Shown: positions 14,967-24,241, counted from the first letter of the stretch. The stretch: 37,315 nucleotides of DNA from Pseudomonadota bacterium (GCA_026388655.1 JAPLJI010000071.1:1-37315); one strand, 5' to 3'. The notes: a model not told the origin generated them from the sequence alone. Numbers and translations: made by a program.

Positions 14967-15899
14967 ATGAACCTTAAAACCAAAATTGGAAAACTGGTTT
15001 TGCAGAACCCCATCCTGGTCGCTTCGGGCTGCTTCGGATATGGGGAGGAATATGCCCCGCTTCTGGATCTATCCCGGCTGGGGGGCGTGGTCACTAAAGG
15101 GATATCCCTAAAACCCCGTCCCGGCAATTCCCCGCCCCGGCTGGCCGAAACCCCCGCCGGTCTCCTGAATTCCATCGGCCTCGAAAACGTCGGCGTGGAC
15201 CGGTTTGTCGAAGACAAGCTCCCCTTCCTCCGCAAACAGAAAGCCTGCGTGATTGTTAATATTTTTGGAGAAAGCCTGGGGGAATACCGGAAACTCGCCG
15301 AAATCTTTAACGATATTGACGGAATCGCCGGTTTGGAAATCAACATCTCCTGTCCCAACGTCGAAAGAGGCGGTCTGGAATTCGGATTGAAACCCGACTC
15401 GACCCGGAAAGTGTTGGAAACGGTCAGGGGAAAAACCTCCCTCCCCATCCTGGCCAAGCTCTCCCCCAATGTCACCGATATCGTCGAAATCGCCCGGGCG
15501 GCGATGACCGGGGGCGCCGACGGTCTAACCCTGATCAATACCCTGAAAGGGATGGCAATTGATGTTAATACCCGACGTCCGAAACTGGCCCGGGTTATCG
15601 GTGGACTCTCCGGGCCGGCCATCCGCCCGGTAGCGGTGAGAATGGTCTACGAAGTGGCCCGGAAACTGTCGGTTCCCATCATCGGGGCGGGAGGCATAGA
15701 CTCCACCGAAGCGGCCCTGGAATTCTTTATTGCCGGGGCCAGGGCGGTGCAGATCGGAACCGGGCTATTGATCGATCCCCGGCTGCCCCTGACCATCGGC
15801 CGGGAACTCGCCGGCTATCTTGACAATCAAGGTTTAAAAGATATTGAATCCCTGGTGGGAAATATGCTGATCGAAAAATCAAAACGGAGGAAAGAATGA
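14967..15899 (+). CDS. pyrD: Dihydroorotate dehydrogenase, class 1B catalytic subunit
   Basis: PyrD oxidises dihydroorotate to orotate and, with PyrK, passes electrons to NAD. The protein has 310 residues from the ATG at 14967; a TTG at 14949 would add six residues encoded by repeat DNA (TFVFV after the start), so it is rejected. Visible signatures are NPILVASGCFGYG, LNSIGLEN, the active-site loop INISCPNV with the base cysteine of class 1 enzymes, the FMN-phosphate region IIGAGGI, and ARAVQIGTG. It pairs with the upstream pyrK as in other class 1B systems. Its stop overlaps the next start (ATGA). The start codon directly follows heptamer repeats and has no recognisable ribosome-binding site. 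Confidence 0.94.
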   Translation: MNLKTKIGKLVLQNPILVASGCFGYGEEYAPLLDLSRLGGVVTKGISLKPRPGNSPPRLAETPAGLLNSIGLENVGVDRFVEDKLPFLRKQKACVIVNIFGESLGEYRKLAEIFNDIDGIAGLEINISCPNVERGGLEFGLKPDSTRKVLETVRGKTSLPILAKLSPNVTDIVEIARAAMTGGADGLTLINTLKGMAIDVNTRRPKLARVIGGLSGPAIRPVAVRMVYEVARKLSVPIIGAGGIDSTEAALEFFIAGARAVQIGTGLLIDPRLPLTIGRELAGYLDNQGLKDIESLVGNMLIEKSKRRKE

Positions 15900-16609
15900 A
15901 AAGGATCCCCCTCTTCCTCTCTCTGGTACTTCTCGCCGGATGCCTGAATTATGATGAAAGTCTGGTCGTCAACGTGGACGGTTCCGCCAACATCTCGATC
16001 CAGCTCAAGGTGGCCCGCCAGATCCGCGAGCAACTGAAACTTGATTATCTTTTTGACCAGGCCAAAGTCCAGGCCCTGCTCCCCCCCCAGGCCCGGATTG
16101 ATAAATTTACCGCCGATACCGAAAAAGTCATCAATACCCTTTTTCTCGAGGTAAAAGTCCCGGACCTGAAATCCGCCATGAGTTCTTTCAACTCAGGCGG
16201 TGATTTTTTCGGGGAAATCAAGTTCAGCCAAAATCCCAAGGGGGATTATGTTTATTCCCGTTCCCTGCAGGGGATCGGGAAGAAGATCAGCGAAGCCCTG
16301 GCCCAGCAGGCCGGCGACCCCCGGAAGCAAAACGCCATCCTGTCAATTCTTTCGCGTTCCTACTTCAGCTACCGCCTGCAGACCCCGCTTAAGGTCCTGG
16401 AAAGCAACGCCAATAAGGTTGAAGGTAAAATCCTTTTCTGGAAAATCCCGGTCACCAAGCTGGCCGAACCCGCCGGAGTCGTGATGACCGCCACTTTCCG
16501 ACAGCCTCCCAGCCTGATCTTCCTGGCGGCGATCGGCGCCCTGGGAGTTATTATTCTGGGCCTCACCGCTTACCTTCTTTACCGGGGCTGGAAACGGAAA
16601 CGCGGCTAA
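15896..16609 (+). CDS. LppM-like lipoprotein with C-terminal membrane helix
   Basis: A 237-residue protein with a lipoprotein signal (MKRIPLFLSLVLLAGC; lipobox LAGC, Cys16) followed by YDESLVVNVDGSANISIQLK. That beta-rich start resembles the LppM/DUF3153 type of envelope proteins. Near the C-terminus, SLIFLAAIGALGVIILGLTAYLLY is a membrane helix followed by RGWKRKRG on the positive, inner side. It is thus anchored at both ends, or by the tail after lipidation. GGAGG precedes the ATG, which overlaps the pyrD stop by 4 bases, so it is translationally coupled to a pyrimidine gene for no evident functional reason. Role unknown. Confidence 0.8.
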   Translation: MKRIPLFLSLVLLAGCLNYDESLVVNVDGSANISIQLKVARQIREQLKLDYLFDQAKVQALLPPQARIDKFTADTEKVINTLFLEVKVPDLKSAMSSFNSGGDFFGEIKFSQNPKGDYVYSRSLQGIGKKISEALAQQAGDPRKQNAILSILSRSYFSYRLQTPLKVLESNANKVEGKILFWKIPVTKLAEPAGVVMTATFRQPPSLIFLAAIGALGVIILGLTAYLLYRGWKRKRG

Positions 16610-16620
16610 CCCGCCTCAGA

Positions 16621-16648
16621 GTTTCGAGTTTCGGTTTTAGGATTTAGA
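16621..16648. repeat. Degenerate heptanucleotide repeat
   Basis: GTTTCGA, GTTTCGG, TTTTAGG, ATTTAGA in 7-bp register, in the convergent spacer. It is followed at about 16665-16690 by a fragment reading TCCTGAGCGTAGTCGAAGG, another common interspersed repeat type. Confidence 0.5.
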
Positions 16649-16719
16649 AATTCCGAAATCAGTTTATCCTGAGCGTAGTCGAAGGGCACTCCACAATCAC
16701 TCTTCTTCCCGGGCCTTTC

Positions 16720-16747
16720 ATTCCGCAATCCGCATTCCGCAATCCGC
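16720..16747. repeat. Heptanucleotide tandem repeat (AATCCGC family), 4 units
   Basis: ATTCCGC, AATCCGC, ATTCCGC, AATCCGC: the same unit family as at 3684-3718. It lies just past the 3' end of the enoyl-CoA hydratase gene. Confidence 0.8.
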
Positions 16748-16781
16748 AATTCCCTGGAACCCTGAAATCCTTGGGCCCTTT

Positions 16782-17540
16782 TTATCTGTGTAAAGCTTGA
16801 GGAAACCCAAGGAGAAGCATCGTCTGGTTCCGGTCTTCCAGCAGGAGCGCCTGTTCCAGGCTCCCGGCATCGAGGTTTTGATTCAGGGCTTCTTTGGTCA
16901 TCCGGAGCCCGAGCGGATTCTTGGTGCACATCTTCTGGGCCAGTTCCGTCACTACTTTCTCCAATTCCCCTTCGGGAACCACCTGGCTGACCAGGCCGAT
17001 CTTTTCGGCTTCCGGGGGCCAGATATCGTCCCCGGTTAAAAGGTAACGATAGGCCCGGGCCGACCCAATCAAGCGGGGCAACAGGTAACTCGATCCCATA
17101 TCCGCCCCGCCCAAACCGATATTTATGTAAGTTCCCACGAACCTGGCCTTATCGGTGGCAATCCGGATATCACAGGCCAGGGCAAAGCTGAATCCCGCTC
17201 CCATGGCCGGCCCCTGCACGGCCGCGATGATCGGCTGGGGCACCCGGCGCATCAGCAGGATAATCTCCGAATACCTCCGTTGCCCGTTGTAAACTACGGC
17301 GGGGCTGGGATTATCGAGCATGTTGATCGCCGGCTCCTTGATATCCGCCCCGGAGCACCAAACAGTCCCGGCCCCTTTCATAATCAACACCCGGGTTTCG
17401 AAATCCGTCAGACGCTCGGTGAAAAAGGCGTAAAGATCGTCAAGCATCTGGGAATTGATCGCGTTTCTTTTTTCCGGCCGGTTCAGGGTTAGAATCCCGA
17501 TCGGCCCGCTTTTTTCGAATTTTATCGTCTTAAATTCCAT
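16782..17540 (-). CDS. Enoyl-CoA hydratase/isomerase family protein
   Basis: A 252-residue crotonase-fold protein expected to hydrate an enoyl-CoA or do related chemistry in beta-oxidation. The first oxyanion-hole segment is CSGADIKEP and the second is GPAMGAGFSFALACD. The active-site stretch GLGGADMGSSYLLPRLIG has an acidic Asp as in the DMG-x-SYLLPR subgroup. The ATG at 17540 is supported by TAGGAGGG upstream and by the start EFKTIKFEKSG; the open frame upstream of it is not coding. It lies 12 bases behind the acyl-CoA dehydrogenase stop, in one operon. The C-terminus ends at NQTMLLLGFPQALHR, about 20 residues before the usual EG-x-x-AFLEKR-x-P-x-F tail, so the 3' end may be truncated; repeats follow it. 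Confidence 0.87.
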   Translation of the reverse strand: MEFKTIKFEKSGPIGILTLNRPEKRNAINSQMLDDLYAFFTERLTDFETRVLIMKGAGTVWCSGADIKEPAINMLDNPSPAVVYNGQRRYSEIILLMRRVPQPIIAAVQGPAMGAGFSFALACDIRIATDKARFVGTYINIGLGGADMGSSYLLPRLIGSARAYRYLLTGDDIWPPEAEKIGLVSQVVPEGELEKVVTELAQKMCTKNPLGLRMTKEALNQNLDAGSLEQALLLEDRNQTMLLLGFPQALHR

Positions 17541-17551
17541 CGGTAACCCTC

Positions 17552-18700
17552 CTAATGCTTCAGAATCTCTTTGGCGATGATGTAACGCATGATCTGTGAG
17601 GTACCGGCCCCGATTTCCATCAGCTTGGCGTCCCTCATCCACCGCTCCACCGGGAACTCCCGGGTGTAACCGTAACCGCCGAGGATCTGGATCGTATCCA
17701 GAGCGGCCTGGGTGGCGGCTTCCGAAGCGAACAGCTTGGCTTCCGCGGCTTCCCGGTTCACCCTCCGGCCTTTATCCGCCTCCTGGGCGGAGTAGTAAAC
17801 CATCAAGTGCGCCGCGCTCATCCGGGTGGACATGTCGGCGATCATCTGCTGGATCATCTGGAATTCCGCGATCGGTTTCCCGAACTGCCGCCTTTCCTGG
17901 GAGTAACGGACGGCGGTATCCAGGCAGGAATGGAGAATCCCCAGGCAGATCCCGGAAAGGGTGATCCGCTCCACGTTGAGTCCCCGCCAGATCATGTTCA
18001 GGGCCTTGCCCTCTTCGCCGATCAGGTTCTCCGCCGGAACCCGGCAGTCCTCAAAGATCAGTTCCGAGGTGGGTGAAGCCCGCATCCCCATCTTGGTGAT
18101 TTTTTTACCCACGGAGAACCCGGGACAACCCTTTTCCACAATGAAGGCGGACAAGGGAATCTTCTGGTCCTTGGCCGTCAGACTCTTCGCGTAAACCAGG
18201 AAGACATCGGCCACCGGGCCGTTGGTGATAAAGGTTTTGGTTCCGTTCAGGACATATTCGTTGCCTTTTTTGACGGCGTGGGTTTTGATCCCCATCGCGT
18301 CCGAACCGGCCTCCGGCTCGGTCAGAGCCATCGCCCCGATGGACTTGCCCGAGGCCAGGCCGGGCAGATATTTATCCTTTTGTCTCTGGTTGCAATTCTC
18401 GCTTAAGTTGTTGGCGCAGAGAACCGCGTGAGCCCCGAACGAGAGGCCCACCGAGGCCTGAACCTTGGAAATCACCTCGATCACCACGGTGGCCGCCACC
18501 GCCCCGGCATCCGCTCCCCCGTGTTCCTTGGGGAGCAGAACCCCGAGCAGACCGAACTCCCCCATCTTCCGGAAAATATCTTCGGGAAACTTTTCTTCCT
18601 CGTCGATCTTGGAAGCAATCGGCTCGATCTCATTCCGGACGAAGCTCTCGACAACTTCTCTGATCATCCGCTGTTCCTCGGTCAAAACAATCTCGGTCAT
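17552..18700 (-). CDS. Acyl-CoA dehydrogenase, isovaleryl-CoA dehydrogenase-like
   Basis: A 382-residue FAD-dependent acyl-CoA dehydrogenase introducing the alpha-beta double bond. Family blocks are ALTEPEAGSDA, GTKTFITNG, the FAD-binding RRQFGKPIAEFQ and ILGGYGYTREFPVERWMRDA. At the position of the usual catalytic Glu (YEGT) the sequence reads GAGT (Ala365), whereas Glu244 stands in RGLNVERITLSG. This is the arrangement of isovaleryl-CoA dehydrogenase, where the base comes from that other helix. A branched or bulky acyl-CoA is thus a likely substrate. GGGAGGT precedes the ATG. Electron-transfer flavoprotein genes are not in the window. It is the first gene of a two-gene operon with the enoyl-CoA hydratase. 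Confidence 0.93.
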   Translation of the reverse strand: MTEIVLTEEQRMIREVVESFVRNEIEPIASKIDEEEKFPEDIFRKMGEFGLLGVLLPKEHGGADAGAVAATVVIEVISKVQASVGLSFGAHAVLCANNLSENCNQRQKDKYLPGLASGKSIGAMALTEPEAGSDAMGIKTHAVKKGNEYVLNGTKTFITNGPVADVFLVYAKSLTAKDQKIPLSAFIVEKGCPGFSVGKKITKMGMRASPTSELIFEDCRVPAENLIGEEGKALNMIWRGLNVERITLSGICLGILHSCLDTAVRYSQERRQFGKPIAEFQMIQQMIADMSTRMSAAHLMVYYSAQEADKGRRVNREAAEAKLFASEAATQAALDTIQILGGYGYTREFPVERWMRDAKLMEIGAGTSQIMRYIIAKEILKH

Positions 18701-18802
18701 GGTTAACCTCCCTTTAAAATTCAGGTGGTTAGGTAGTTAGGCATGCCCCGAATAAAGCCGAAGGGTTGCTGGGTTGTTAGATAATAACGCTATGAAACAG
18801 AA

Positions 18803-18824
18803 CGCAGGCTAAAGCCTGCGGCTA
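18803..18824 (+). repeat. Interspersed GCAGGCT...GCGGCTAC element, copy 2
   Basis: GCAGGCTAAAGCCTGCGGCT plus AC; the palindromic core GCAGGCT/AGCCTGC is perfect here. It matches the copy at 3631-3652. Confidence 0.6.
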
Positions 18825-18832
18825 CAATTCTA

Positions 18833-18860
18833 TGCGCTTTGCCCTTTGCCCTTTGCTATT
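18833..18860. repeat. Heptanucleotide tandem repeat (TGCCCTT family)
   Basis: TGCGCTT, TGCCCTT, TGCCCTT, TGCTATT in 7-bp register; the array touches the stop codon of the phosphodiesterase gene. A related array (TGCCCTA, TGCCCCA, TGCGCTT, TGCCTTA) is at 19444-19471 at the end of the thiolase gene. Confidence 0.75.
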
Positions 18861-19405
18861 TAATCCAAGCGGATAATATTGCTCGTTATCTTTTGCTTCG
18901 GATTATCGGCATCGAGAATTAGCAGGCCCAGGGAATTATACGGGGCAAACCTTCGGTCCGTCGGGCTCCCGGGGTTGAAAAAGAATATCCCGTCCCGGGT
19001 TTCCGCAAAGGGGGCATGGGTGTGGCCAAAAAGGATCGCGTCGACCCCGCTGAATTCCGGGGTGATCCGGTCGATCATTCTGTGCGGAGATCCCCCCCCG
19101 TGGATGATCCCGAGTTTTATCCCTTCGATCTCCAAATTTTTCTTGAGCGGAAGCTCCTGGCGGGCCTCGGAACCATCCATATTCCCGGCCACCGCTTCCA
19201 CCGGAGCTATTTCCTTTAGCATATCCAGAACCCACAATTCCACCAGATCCCCGCAATGGATGATCAGGTCCACGCCCTTGAACTCCCGCTCCAAAACCTC
19301 CGACAAGGGCTGATCGCCCCGGGTGAGAAACCGGTTCCAGGCCGCCCGCAAACTCATTCCTTTATTAGTAATATGCGTGTCGGAAATAACGCCGATTTTT
19401 TTCAT
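18860..19405 (-). CDS. YfcE/MJ0936-type metallophosphodiesterase
   Basis: A 181-residue calcineurin-like phosphoesterase of the small YfcE group. Metal ligands are in place: Asp9 and His11 (ISDTH), Asp53 (HCGDLV), Asn75 (AGNMD), His102 (IIHGG), and His128 and His130 (FGHTH). Relatives hydrolyse phosphodiesters in vitro; the physiological substrate is usually unknown. The length fits the family. The start has only a weak ribosome-binding site. It follows the thiolase gene on the same strand after a 63-base gap holding a heptamer repeat, so a functional link is doubtful. Confidence 0.88.
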   Translation of the reverse strand: MKKIGVISDTHITNKGMSLRAAWNRFLTRGDQPLSEVLEREFKGVDLIIHCGDLVELWVLDMLKEIAPVEAVAGNMDGSEARQELPLKKNLEIEGIKLGIIHGGGSPHRMIDRITPEFSGVDAILFGHTHAPFAETRDGIFFFNPGSPTDRRFAPYNSLGLLILDADNPKQKITSNIIRLD

Positions 19406-19443
19406 GCCGGTTGTTTGGATTATATCTATTTGCTGTGCTCTAT

Positions 19444-19471
19444 TGCCCTATGCCCCATGCGCTTTGCCTTA
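19444..19471. repeat. Heptanucleotide tandem repeat (TGCCCYA family)
   Basis: TGCCCTA, TGCCCCA, TGCGCTT, TGCCTTA; the array overlaps the stop codon of the thiolase gene. Confidence 0.7.
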
Positions 19472-20647
19472 AATTCTCTCAATAATCATCGTTACCGCTT
19501 CTCCCCCACCCACGCAGAGCGAGGCCAGGCCGTAACGCCCCCCCCGTTCTTTTAGCACCGTAATGAGGGTGCAGAGAAGTCTGGCTCCCGAAGCTCCGAT
19601 GGGATGACCGAGTGCGGCCGCCCCACCATATATGTTGACCCTGGCCGGGTCGATTTTCAGGCTTTTGATTGCGTAGAGGGTTACCACCGAAAAGGCCTCG
19701 TTGATCTCAAAAACATCAATATCTTCCACCTTTATTCCGGCCTTTTTCAAAGCCTTTTCCATGGATGCCGGCGGGGCGGTGGCAAACCACTGCGGTTCCT
19801 GGCTGTGCTCGGCGTATGCCACCACCTTCGCCAGGGGTTTTGCCTTCAGAGCCTTCGCCTTTTCGGCCGAGGCCAAAACCAGCGCGGCCGCCCCATCATT
19901 GATCGAAGAGGCGTTGGCGGCGGTCACTGTTCCGTTTTTATTGAAGGCCGGGGACAAGGTGGGGATTTTCTCAAACTTTACCCGCTTGGGTTCCTCGTCC
20001 TCGGACACCACGGTGGTTTCACCTTTTTTCAGCTGAATCTCGACCGGGACAATCTCGTCCCGGAACCGGCCTTCGGCCTGGGATTTTAAAGCCCGGCGGT
20101 AGCTTTCGGCGGCAAACTCATCCTGATCCCGGCGGGTAACCTGATAATCCTCCGCGGTTTTATCGGCAAAGCTTCCCATGTGGCAGTTGGAATACGGGTC
20201 CCAAAGACCGTCATGGATCATTCCATCCACGATCACTCCATTTCCCATCCGCAATCCGCCGCGGGCCTGTTTCAAAAGGTAAGGAGCGCCCGTCATGGAC
20301 TCCATTCCTCCCGCCACTAAAAGCTCGGAATTCCCGAGCCAGATTTCCTGGGCAGCCAAAGCCACCGCTTTTAAGCCCGAACCGCAGACTTTGTTCACCG
20401 TCAGTGAGCTTACCTTGGGATCCAGGCCGGCCAGAAGCGTGGCCTGCCGGGCGGGGGCCTGTCCCAAACCGGCCGGGAGAACGCAGCCCATGATCACCTG
20501 TTCCACCTCGTCCCGGGAAACCCCGGCCCGACGGATGGCTTCAGAGATGACCAGGCCTCCCAGATGGGGGGACGTTACCGCCGCCAGACTGCCCTGGAAA
20601 CTGCCGATCGGGGTTCGGGCCCGGCTTAAGATCAAAGCTTCCTTCAT
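19469..20647 (-). CDS. Acetyl-CoA acetyltransferase (classical thiolase)
   Basis: A 392-residue thiolase catalysing reversible Claisen condensation or thiolysis of 3-oxoacyl-CoA. All catalytic residues are present: nucleophile Cys88 (TVNKVCGSG), the INEAF motif, His348 (GHPIGASG) and Cys378 (CVGGGEA). Length and order match the classical biosynthetic/degradative thiolase family. It contrasts with the three thiolase-fold proteins of this window that lack the nucleophile. It lies 17 bases downstream of the chemoreceptor gene, with a weak ribosome-binding site. It would close a beta-oxidation cycle with the acyl-CoA dehydrogenase and hydratase; chain-length preference cannot be told. Confidence 0.95.
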   Translation of the reverse strand: MKEALILSRARTPIGSFQGSLAAVTSPHLGGLVISEAIRRAGVSRDEVEQVIMGCVLPAGLGQAPARQATLLAGLDPKVSSLTVNKVCGSGLKAVALAAQEIWLGNSELLVAGGMESMTGAPYLLKQARGGLRMGNGVIVDGMIHDGLWDPYSNCHMGSFADKTAEDYQVTRRDQDEFAAESYRRALKSQAEGRFRDEIVPVEIQLKKGETTVVSEDEEPKRVKFEKIPTLSPAFNKNGTVTAANASSINDGAAALVLASAEKAKALKAKPLAKVVAYAEHSQEPQWFATAPPASMEKALKKAGIKVEDIDVFEINEAFSVVTLYAIKSLKIDPARVNIYGGAAALGHPIGASGARLLCTLITVLKERGGRYGLASLCVGGGEAVTMIIERI

Positions 20648-20664
20648 CGTTTTACTCAGTTTGC

Positions 20665-23286
20665 CTATTTCTTAATTTTGAAACGTTCCACCAGCATCTT
20701 CAGTTCCGAGGATCTGGTGAAAATCTCTTCCATTCCATCCTTGATCCGGGCCAGTTCCTGGGTATTCTCGGAAATCACTTTCTTGATATTTCCCGCCGAT
20801 CCCATGATTTTCTGGCTGGAGCCGGCCAGGCCTTTTTGCGCCTGGCTGATATATTTGGAAATTTCATTTAAATTTTCAATTGCCCGGGTGATCTGCTTGC
20901 TCCCCGAGGCCTCTTCCTTGGCCGCCTTGTTGATCTGTTCCGAAATATCCTGCATCCGGGAAGAAGCTTCGGTGATCCGCATCGCCCCCTCGCTCTGTTC
21001 CTTCAGGGCGCGGGTGGTTTCCGAAAGCATCTCGTTGATCACGGCGATAAAATTGAAGAAACTCTGGGTCCGCTGCGCCTGGTCGGTAGTAGTCCGGACG
21101 ATTTCCTCGATCATCACCCGGGTCTTCTGGCTGGAATTCACGATCTGGGAAAGGGCTTCCCCCGACTCCTTGGCGAGTTTTACCCCTACCTCGATCCGAT
21201 CCTGTCCTTCATTCACTCTCTGGACCGCGTTCCGGCTCTCTTCTTGGATACCCTGGATCAGGCCGGAGATTTCCCGGGTGGATTCGGCCGTCCGTTCCGC
21301 CAGGGCCTTGATTTCATCGGCCACGACCGCGAAACCCCGGCCATGTTCCCCGGCCTGGGCCGCGATAATCGAAGCGTTCAAGGAAAGCAATCCGGTCTCT
21401 TCGGTCACTTCGTCAATCACGGTGAGAACCGAGCTGATCTCTTCAATCCTTCCGCCCAGGCTTTCCACCACCTTGGCGGTCTCCCGGATAGCGTCCCGGA
21501 TCTTGCCGATCCCCTCGAGGGTGGCCAGGACGCTCTTGAAACCGGTCTCGGCGTCATCCTGGACCTGGTCGGAGAGTTTGGAGGTCTGGCGGGCATTTTC
21601 CTCGATTTTGCGGATTGATCCCTCCATGGCTTCCATGGAATCCAGAGCCTCCCGGGATTTCTGGGAAAGATTTTCCGCCCGATCCCGGATCTCGTTGACC
21701 GAGCTGGCAATCTGGTTGACCGCGGCGTTGCTCTCCCCCGCCGAGTGGGAGAGGCTCTCGATATTCTCCGCCACTTCTCCAATCAGGGCGTCCATCTCGT
21801 AAACCGAGGAGGAAATATCCTGGACCGAGGAAACCAGGAGGTCCAGGTTTTCGCCGATCCCGCCGATTGAGGAATTAACCCCGTCCATGGAGGCGAAGGT
21901 TTTCTGGGTTTCCTGCTGCTGGGTCTCGATCCCCTCCATCACTCCCCGGCTCGCGTTTCGCATTGAGGAAATCTTTTCCTCGACGGTGAGGGTGGATGTC
22001 TCCACCCGGCCGATCATGTCCCGGAGCCCAGACACCATCTGTTTGAGGCTGATCACCATATCCCCGATTTCACTCTCGGAGATCAGGTCCAGGTCGCAGG
22101 ACAGGTCACCCTGGCTGATACTAAAGAGCAGCTGCCGGATCTCGTTGATCGGCTGGGAAAGATCATAAGCCGAAAAAGTGACGATCATGGCCGCTACCAA
22201 CAGCGCGAAAAAGGTGAGAATCATGGTTGAGGTTTTAATATCACTGATCAGGTCTTTGTACCTTTCCCAGAAGTCAATGGTAAAAACCAGCGAATCTCCG
22301 TCGGCCAGCGGCTGGGCGGCAATGATGAAGATCGTCTGCCGGTTGGCGCCGATAAACCAGTTTCGATTGGAGGCGTCCGGAGTGGAAATCAGGAAGGACG
22401 GGGAAGAAACCTGGGTCTCCGGCTCCGCCCCCAGGTTTTTCAGAACCGCGGTGATAATCTCGGTTTTGGGTTTTAACCCCCGCTGGAGCTGGATCAGACC
22501 TTTCCGGTCGATCACGTATACCCCGTCCGCGAAATCCTTGGGCAGCTGGTTGAAGGTGGACTCGGACCAACCGCCCTGGGTTTTCGCCAATTCCAGGTAA
22601 TGGGCAAACATTTTTAATTCCCTGACCCGTTCTTTCCCCACCTGGCGGATCAGGGCCAGGGAAGCCTGGGAATAATTCATGATTCCGGCGCCCAATAAGA
22701 TGGCCAGCACCAGAAGCATGGAGGAAACCAGAATACTGTAACGGACTCCGAAGCGCGGACGATTAGTCGGGTTTTTCCAATAATCCGGGTAGATTTCGGC
22801 AATCTTTCGGCGTTCCGGTTCCAGAAATAACCGGGTAAGATAATACTGAACCAGGGTGACAGAAATCCCGGCGCAGATCCCGATGGCCACGACCCGGATA
22901 GATTCGGACATGGGAATCGGAACCAGGAGGTAAAGAAAAACCAGGGCCAAGAACGTCCCGACCGGCCAGGTAATCAGGGAAAAACCGCTGGCCACCAGGG
23001 GAATGGTAATGGTGGCTCTGACTGCCCGATCCCCGTTCCCATCCTGGGGCCGGTTGAGAAAATCGGATAATGGCCTCAACGCCCGCAGGATTACGTAAAT
23101 ATGGATCAGGACCAGGACGGTAAACGCCGAGAGGACGGAAATGATCACGTATTTCAAAATGGAAACCGCGGTGGTAAAGAGAGAAAAGAGAATAAGGGAA
23201 TAGGAAATCACCACCGGAACCCCGATCGCGGTGGTCAAAATAAGAACCATAATCGCCCGAATTCTGATATCAATCTTGGCTAACAT
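20665..23286 (-). CDS. Methyl-accepting chemotaxis protein with extended N-terminal membrane region
   Basis: An 873-residue chemoreceptor. Five predicted membrane helices occupy about residues 11-37, 42-67, 93-122, 129-150 and 183-204. A sensor region of about 150 residues follows (205-350), then a sixth helix (354-373), a HAMP domain (about 374-427) and a long coiled-coil signalling region. The hairpin tip is clear: [20 protein letters not shown] (629-648), then [17 protein letters not shown], which binds CheA and CheW. Most chemoreceptors have two membrane helices, so the extra four-helix block is unusual and may be a second sensory or anchoring module. A near-perfect TAAGGAGGT lies before the ATG. 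No che genes are nearby. Confidence 0.93.
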   Translation of the reverse strand: MLAKIDIRIRAIMVLILTTAIGVPVVISYSLILFSLFTTAVSILKYVIISVLSAFTVLVLIHIYVILRALRPLSDFLNRPQDGNGDRAVRATITIPLVASGFSLITWPVGTFLALVFLYLLVPIPMSESIRVVAIGICAGISVTLVQYYLTRLFLEPERRKIAEIYPDYWKNPTNRPRFGVRYSILVSSMLLVLAILLGAGIMNYSQASLALIRQVGKERVRELKMFAHYLELAKTQGGWSESTFNQLPKDFADGVYVIDRKGLIQLQRGLKPKTEIITAVLKNLGAEPETQVSSPSFLISTPDASNRNWFIGANRQTIFIIAAQPLADGDSLVFTIDFWERYKDLISDIKTSTMILTFFALLVAAMIVTFSAYDLSQPINEIRQLLFSISQGDLSCDLDLISESEIGDMVISLKQMVSGLRDMIGRVETSTLTVEEKISSMRNASRGVMEGIETQQQETQKTFASMDGVNSSIGGIGENLDLLVSSVQDISSSVYEMDALIGEVAENIESLSHSAGESNAAVNQIASSVNEIRDRAENLSQKSREALDSMEAMEGSIRKIEENARQTSKLSDQVQDDAETGFKSVLATLEGIGKIRDAIRETAKVVESLGGRIEEISSVLTVIDEVTEETGLLSLNASIIAAQAGEHGRGFAVVADEIKALAERTAESTREISGLIQGIQEESRNAVQRVNEGQDRIEVGVKLAKESGEALSQIVNSSQKTRVMIEEIVRTTTDQAQRTQSFFNFIAVINEMLSETTRALKEQSEGAMRITEASSRMQDISEQINKAAKEEASGSKQITRAIENLNEISKYISQAQKGLAGSSQKIMGSAGNIKKVISENTQELARIKDGMEEIFTRSSELKMLVERFKIKK

Positions 23287-23449
23287 AATTTTCCTTACCT
23301 CCTTATAGTTTAGGCGATTTTACCCCGATTAGGGAAAATCGGCAATGAGATTTGCGTCCCACCGGTATTTAATGATATAAATTTACAATTATAATTATGT
23401 ACCTGTTTTAGCTGGTATTCTGGATTTTTCTCCTTCACGGGGATAGGAA

Positions 23450-24235
23450 ATGAAATTTGAAGATATCCTCTATACCAAAGAAAACGGCGTAGCCCGACTG
23501 ATCATCAATCGCCCGGACAAATTGAATTCCTTCCGCTCCCTCACCCTGGAAGAGCTGACCGAAGCCTTTGCCGACGCAGATCAGGACCGCCAGATCGGGG
23601 TGACCGTGCTGACCGGAGCCGGTGATCGGTCTTTTTGCACCGGAGGAGACATCTCCGAAATGGTCGCGCTCACCCCCGATACCGGCCTGGTCTTCCTCCG
23701 AAAATGCCTCCGTCTCTCCACCACCATGCGGGCCCTCACTAAACCGATCATCGCGGCGGTCAACGGCTACTGTCTGGGCGGCGGACATGAAATTCACCTT
23801 TTTTGCGATCTGACCTTGGCCGCGGAGGAAGCGGTTTTCGGTCAGGTCGGTCCCACGGTGGGCAGCGTGCCCATCTGGGGCGGAACCCAGCTGCTCCCCA
23901 GGATCGTCGGGGAAAAGCGGGCCCGGGAGATCGTTTTTCTCTGCCAGCGATACTCGGCCCGGGAAGCCCTGAACTTCGGCCTGGTCAACAAAGTGGTCCC
24001 CCGCAAGAATCTGTCTGAAGAAGTCGAGCATACCGCCCGGAGGATCCTGGAAATGAGTCCCCAAGCCCTGAGAATTGCCCGGCTCTCCCTGAATTTCGAA
24101 GCGGACCTGCTTTATCCCTCTTTTCTCCACGGGGTTGAAATGCTGAAATCGACCTATGGAAGCGAGGAGTTAAAAGAAGGCATGACCGCATTCCTGGAAA
24201 AACGCAAACCGGATTTCGCCCGGTTCCGAAGGTAA
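23450..24235 (+). CDS. BadI/MenB-like crotonase (ring-cleaving or ring-forming type)
   Basis: A 261-residue crotonase-fold protein. It resembles 2-ketocyclohexanecarboxyl-CoA hydrolase (BadI) and naphthoyl-CoA synthase (MenB) more than ordinary hydratases: the start KFEDILYTKENGVARLIINR, GAGDRSFCTGGD, the second oxyanion segment NGYCLGGGHEI, VFGQVGPTVGSV, GEKRAREIVFLCQRYSA and the tail EGMTAFLEKRKPDF. These enzymes perform Dieckmann or retro-Dieckmann chemistry on cyclic beta-keto acyl-CoAs. The segment after GPTVGSV reads PIWGGTQLL, where BadI and MenB have a Tyr/Gly-rich stretch, so the substrate probably differs. It is the first gene of an operon with a thiolase-fold protein 6 bases downstream. 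A weak TATAAT (23390-23395) lies upstream. Confidence 0.85.
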   Translation: MKFEDILYTKENGVARLIINRPDKLNSFRSLTLEELTEAFADADQDRQIGVTVLTGAGDRSFCTGGDISEMVALTPDTGLVFLRKCLRLSTTMRALTKPIIAAVNGYCLGGGHEIHLFCDLTLAAEEAVFGQVGPTVGSVPIWGGTQLLPRIVGEKRAREIVFLCQRYSAREALNFGLVNKVVPRKNLSEEVEHTARRILEMSPQALRIARLSLNFEADLLYPSFLHGVEMLKSTYGSEELKEGMTAFLEKRKPDFARFRR

Positions 24236-24241
24236 TCATCC

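Noticed and set aside
23366-23395. TATAAT at 23390-23395 upstream of the crotonase gene as a promoter.
   Set aside because: The -35 position (TATTTA) is poor and the region is AT-rich, so it is mentioned only with the gene.
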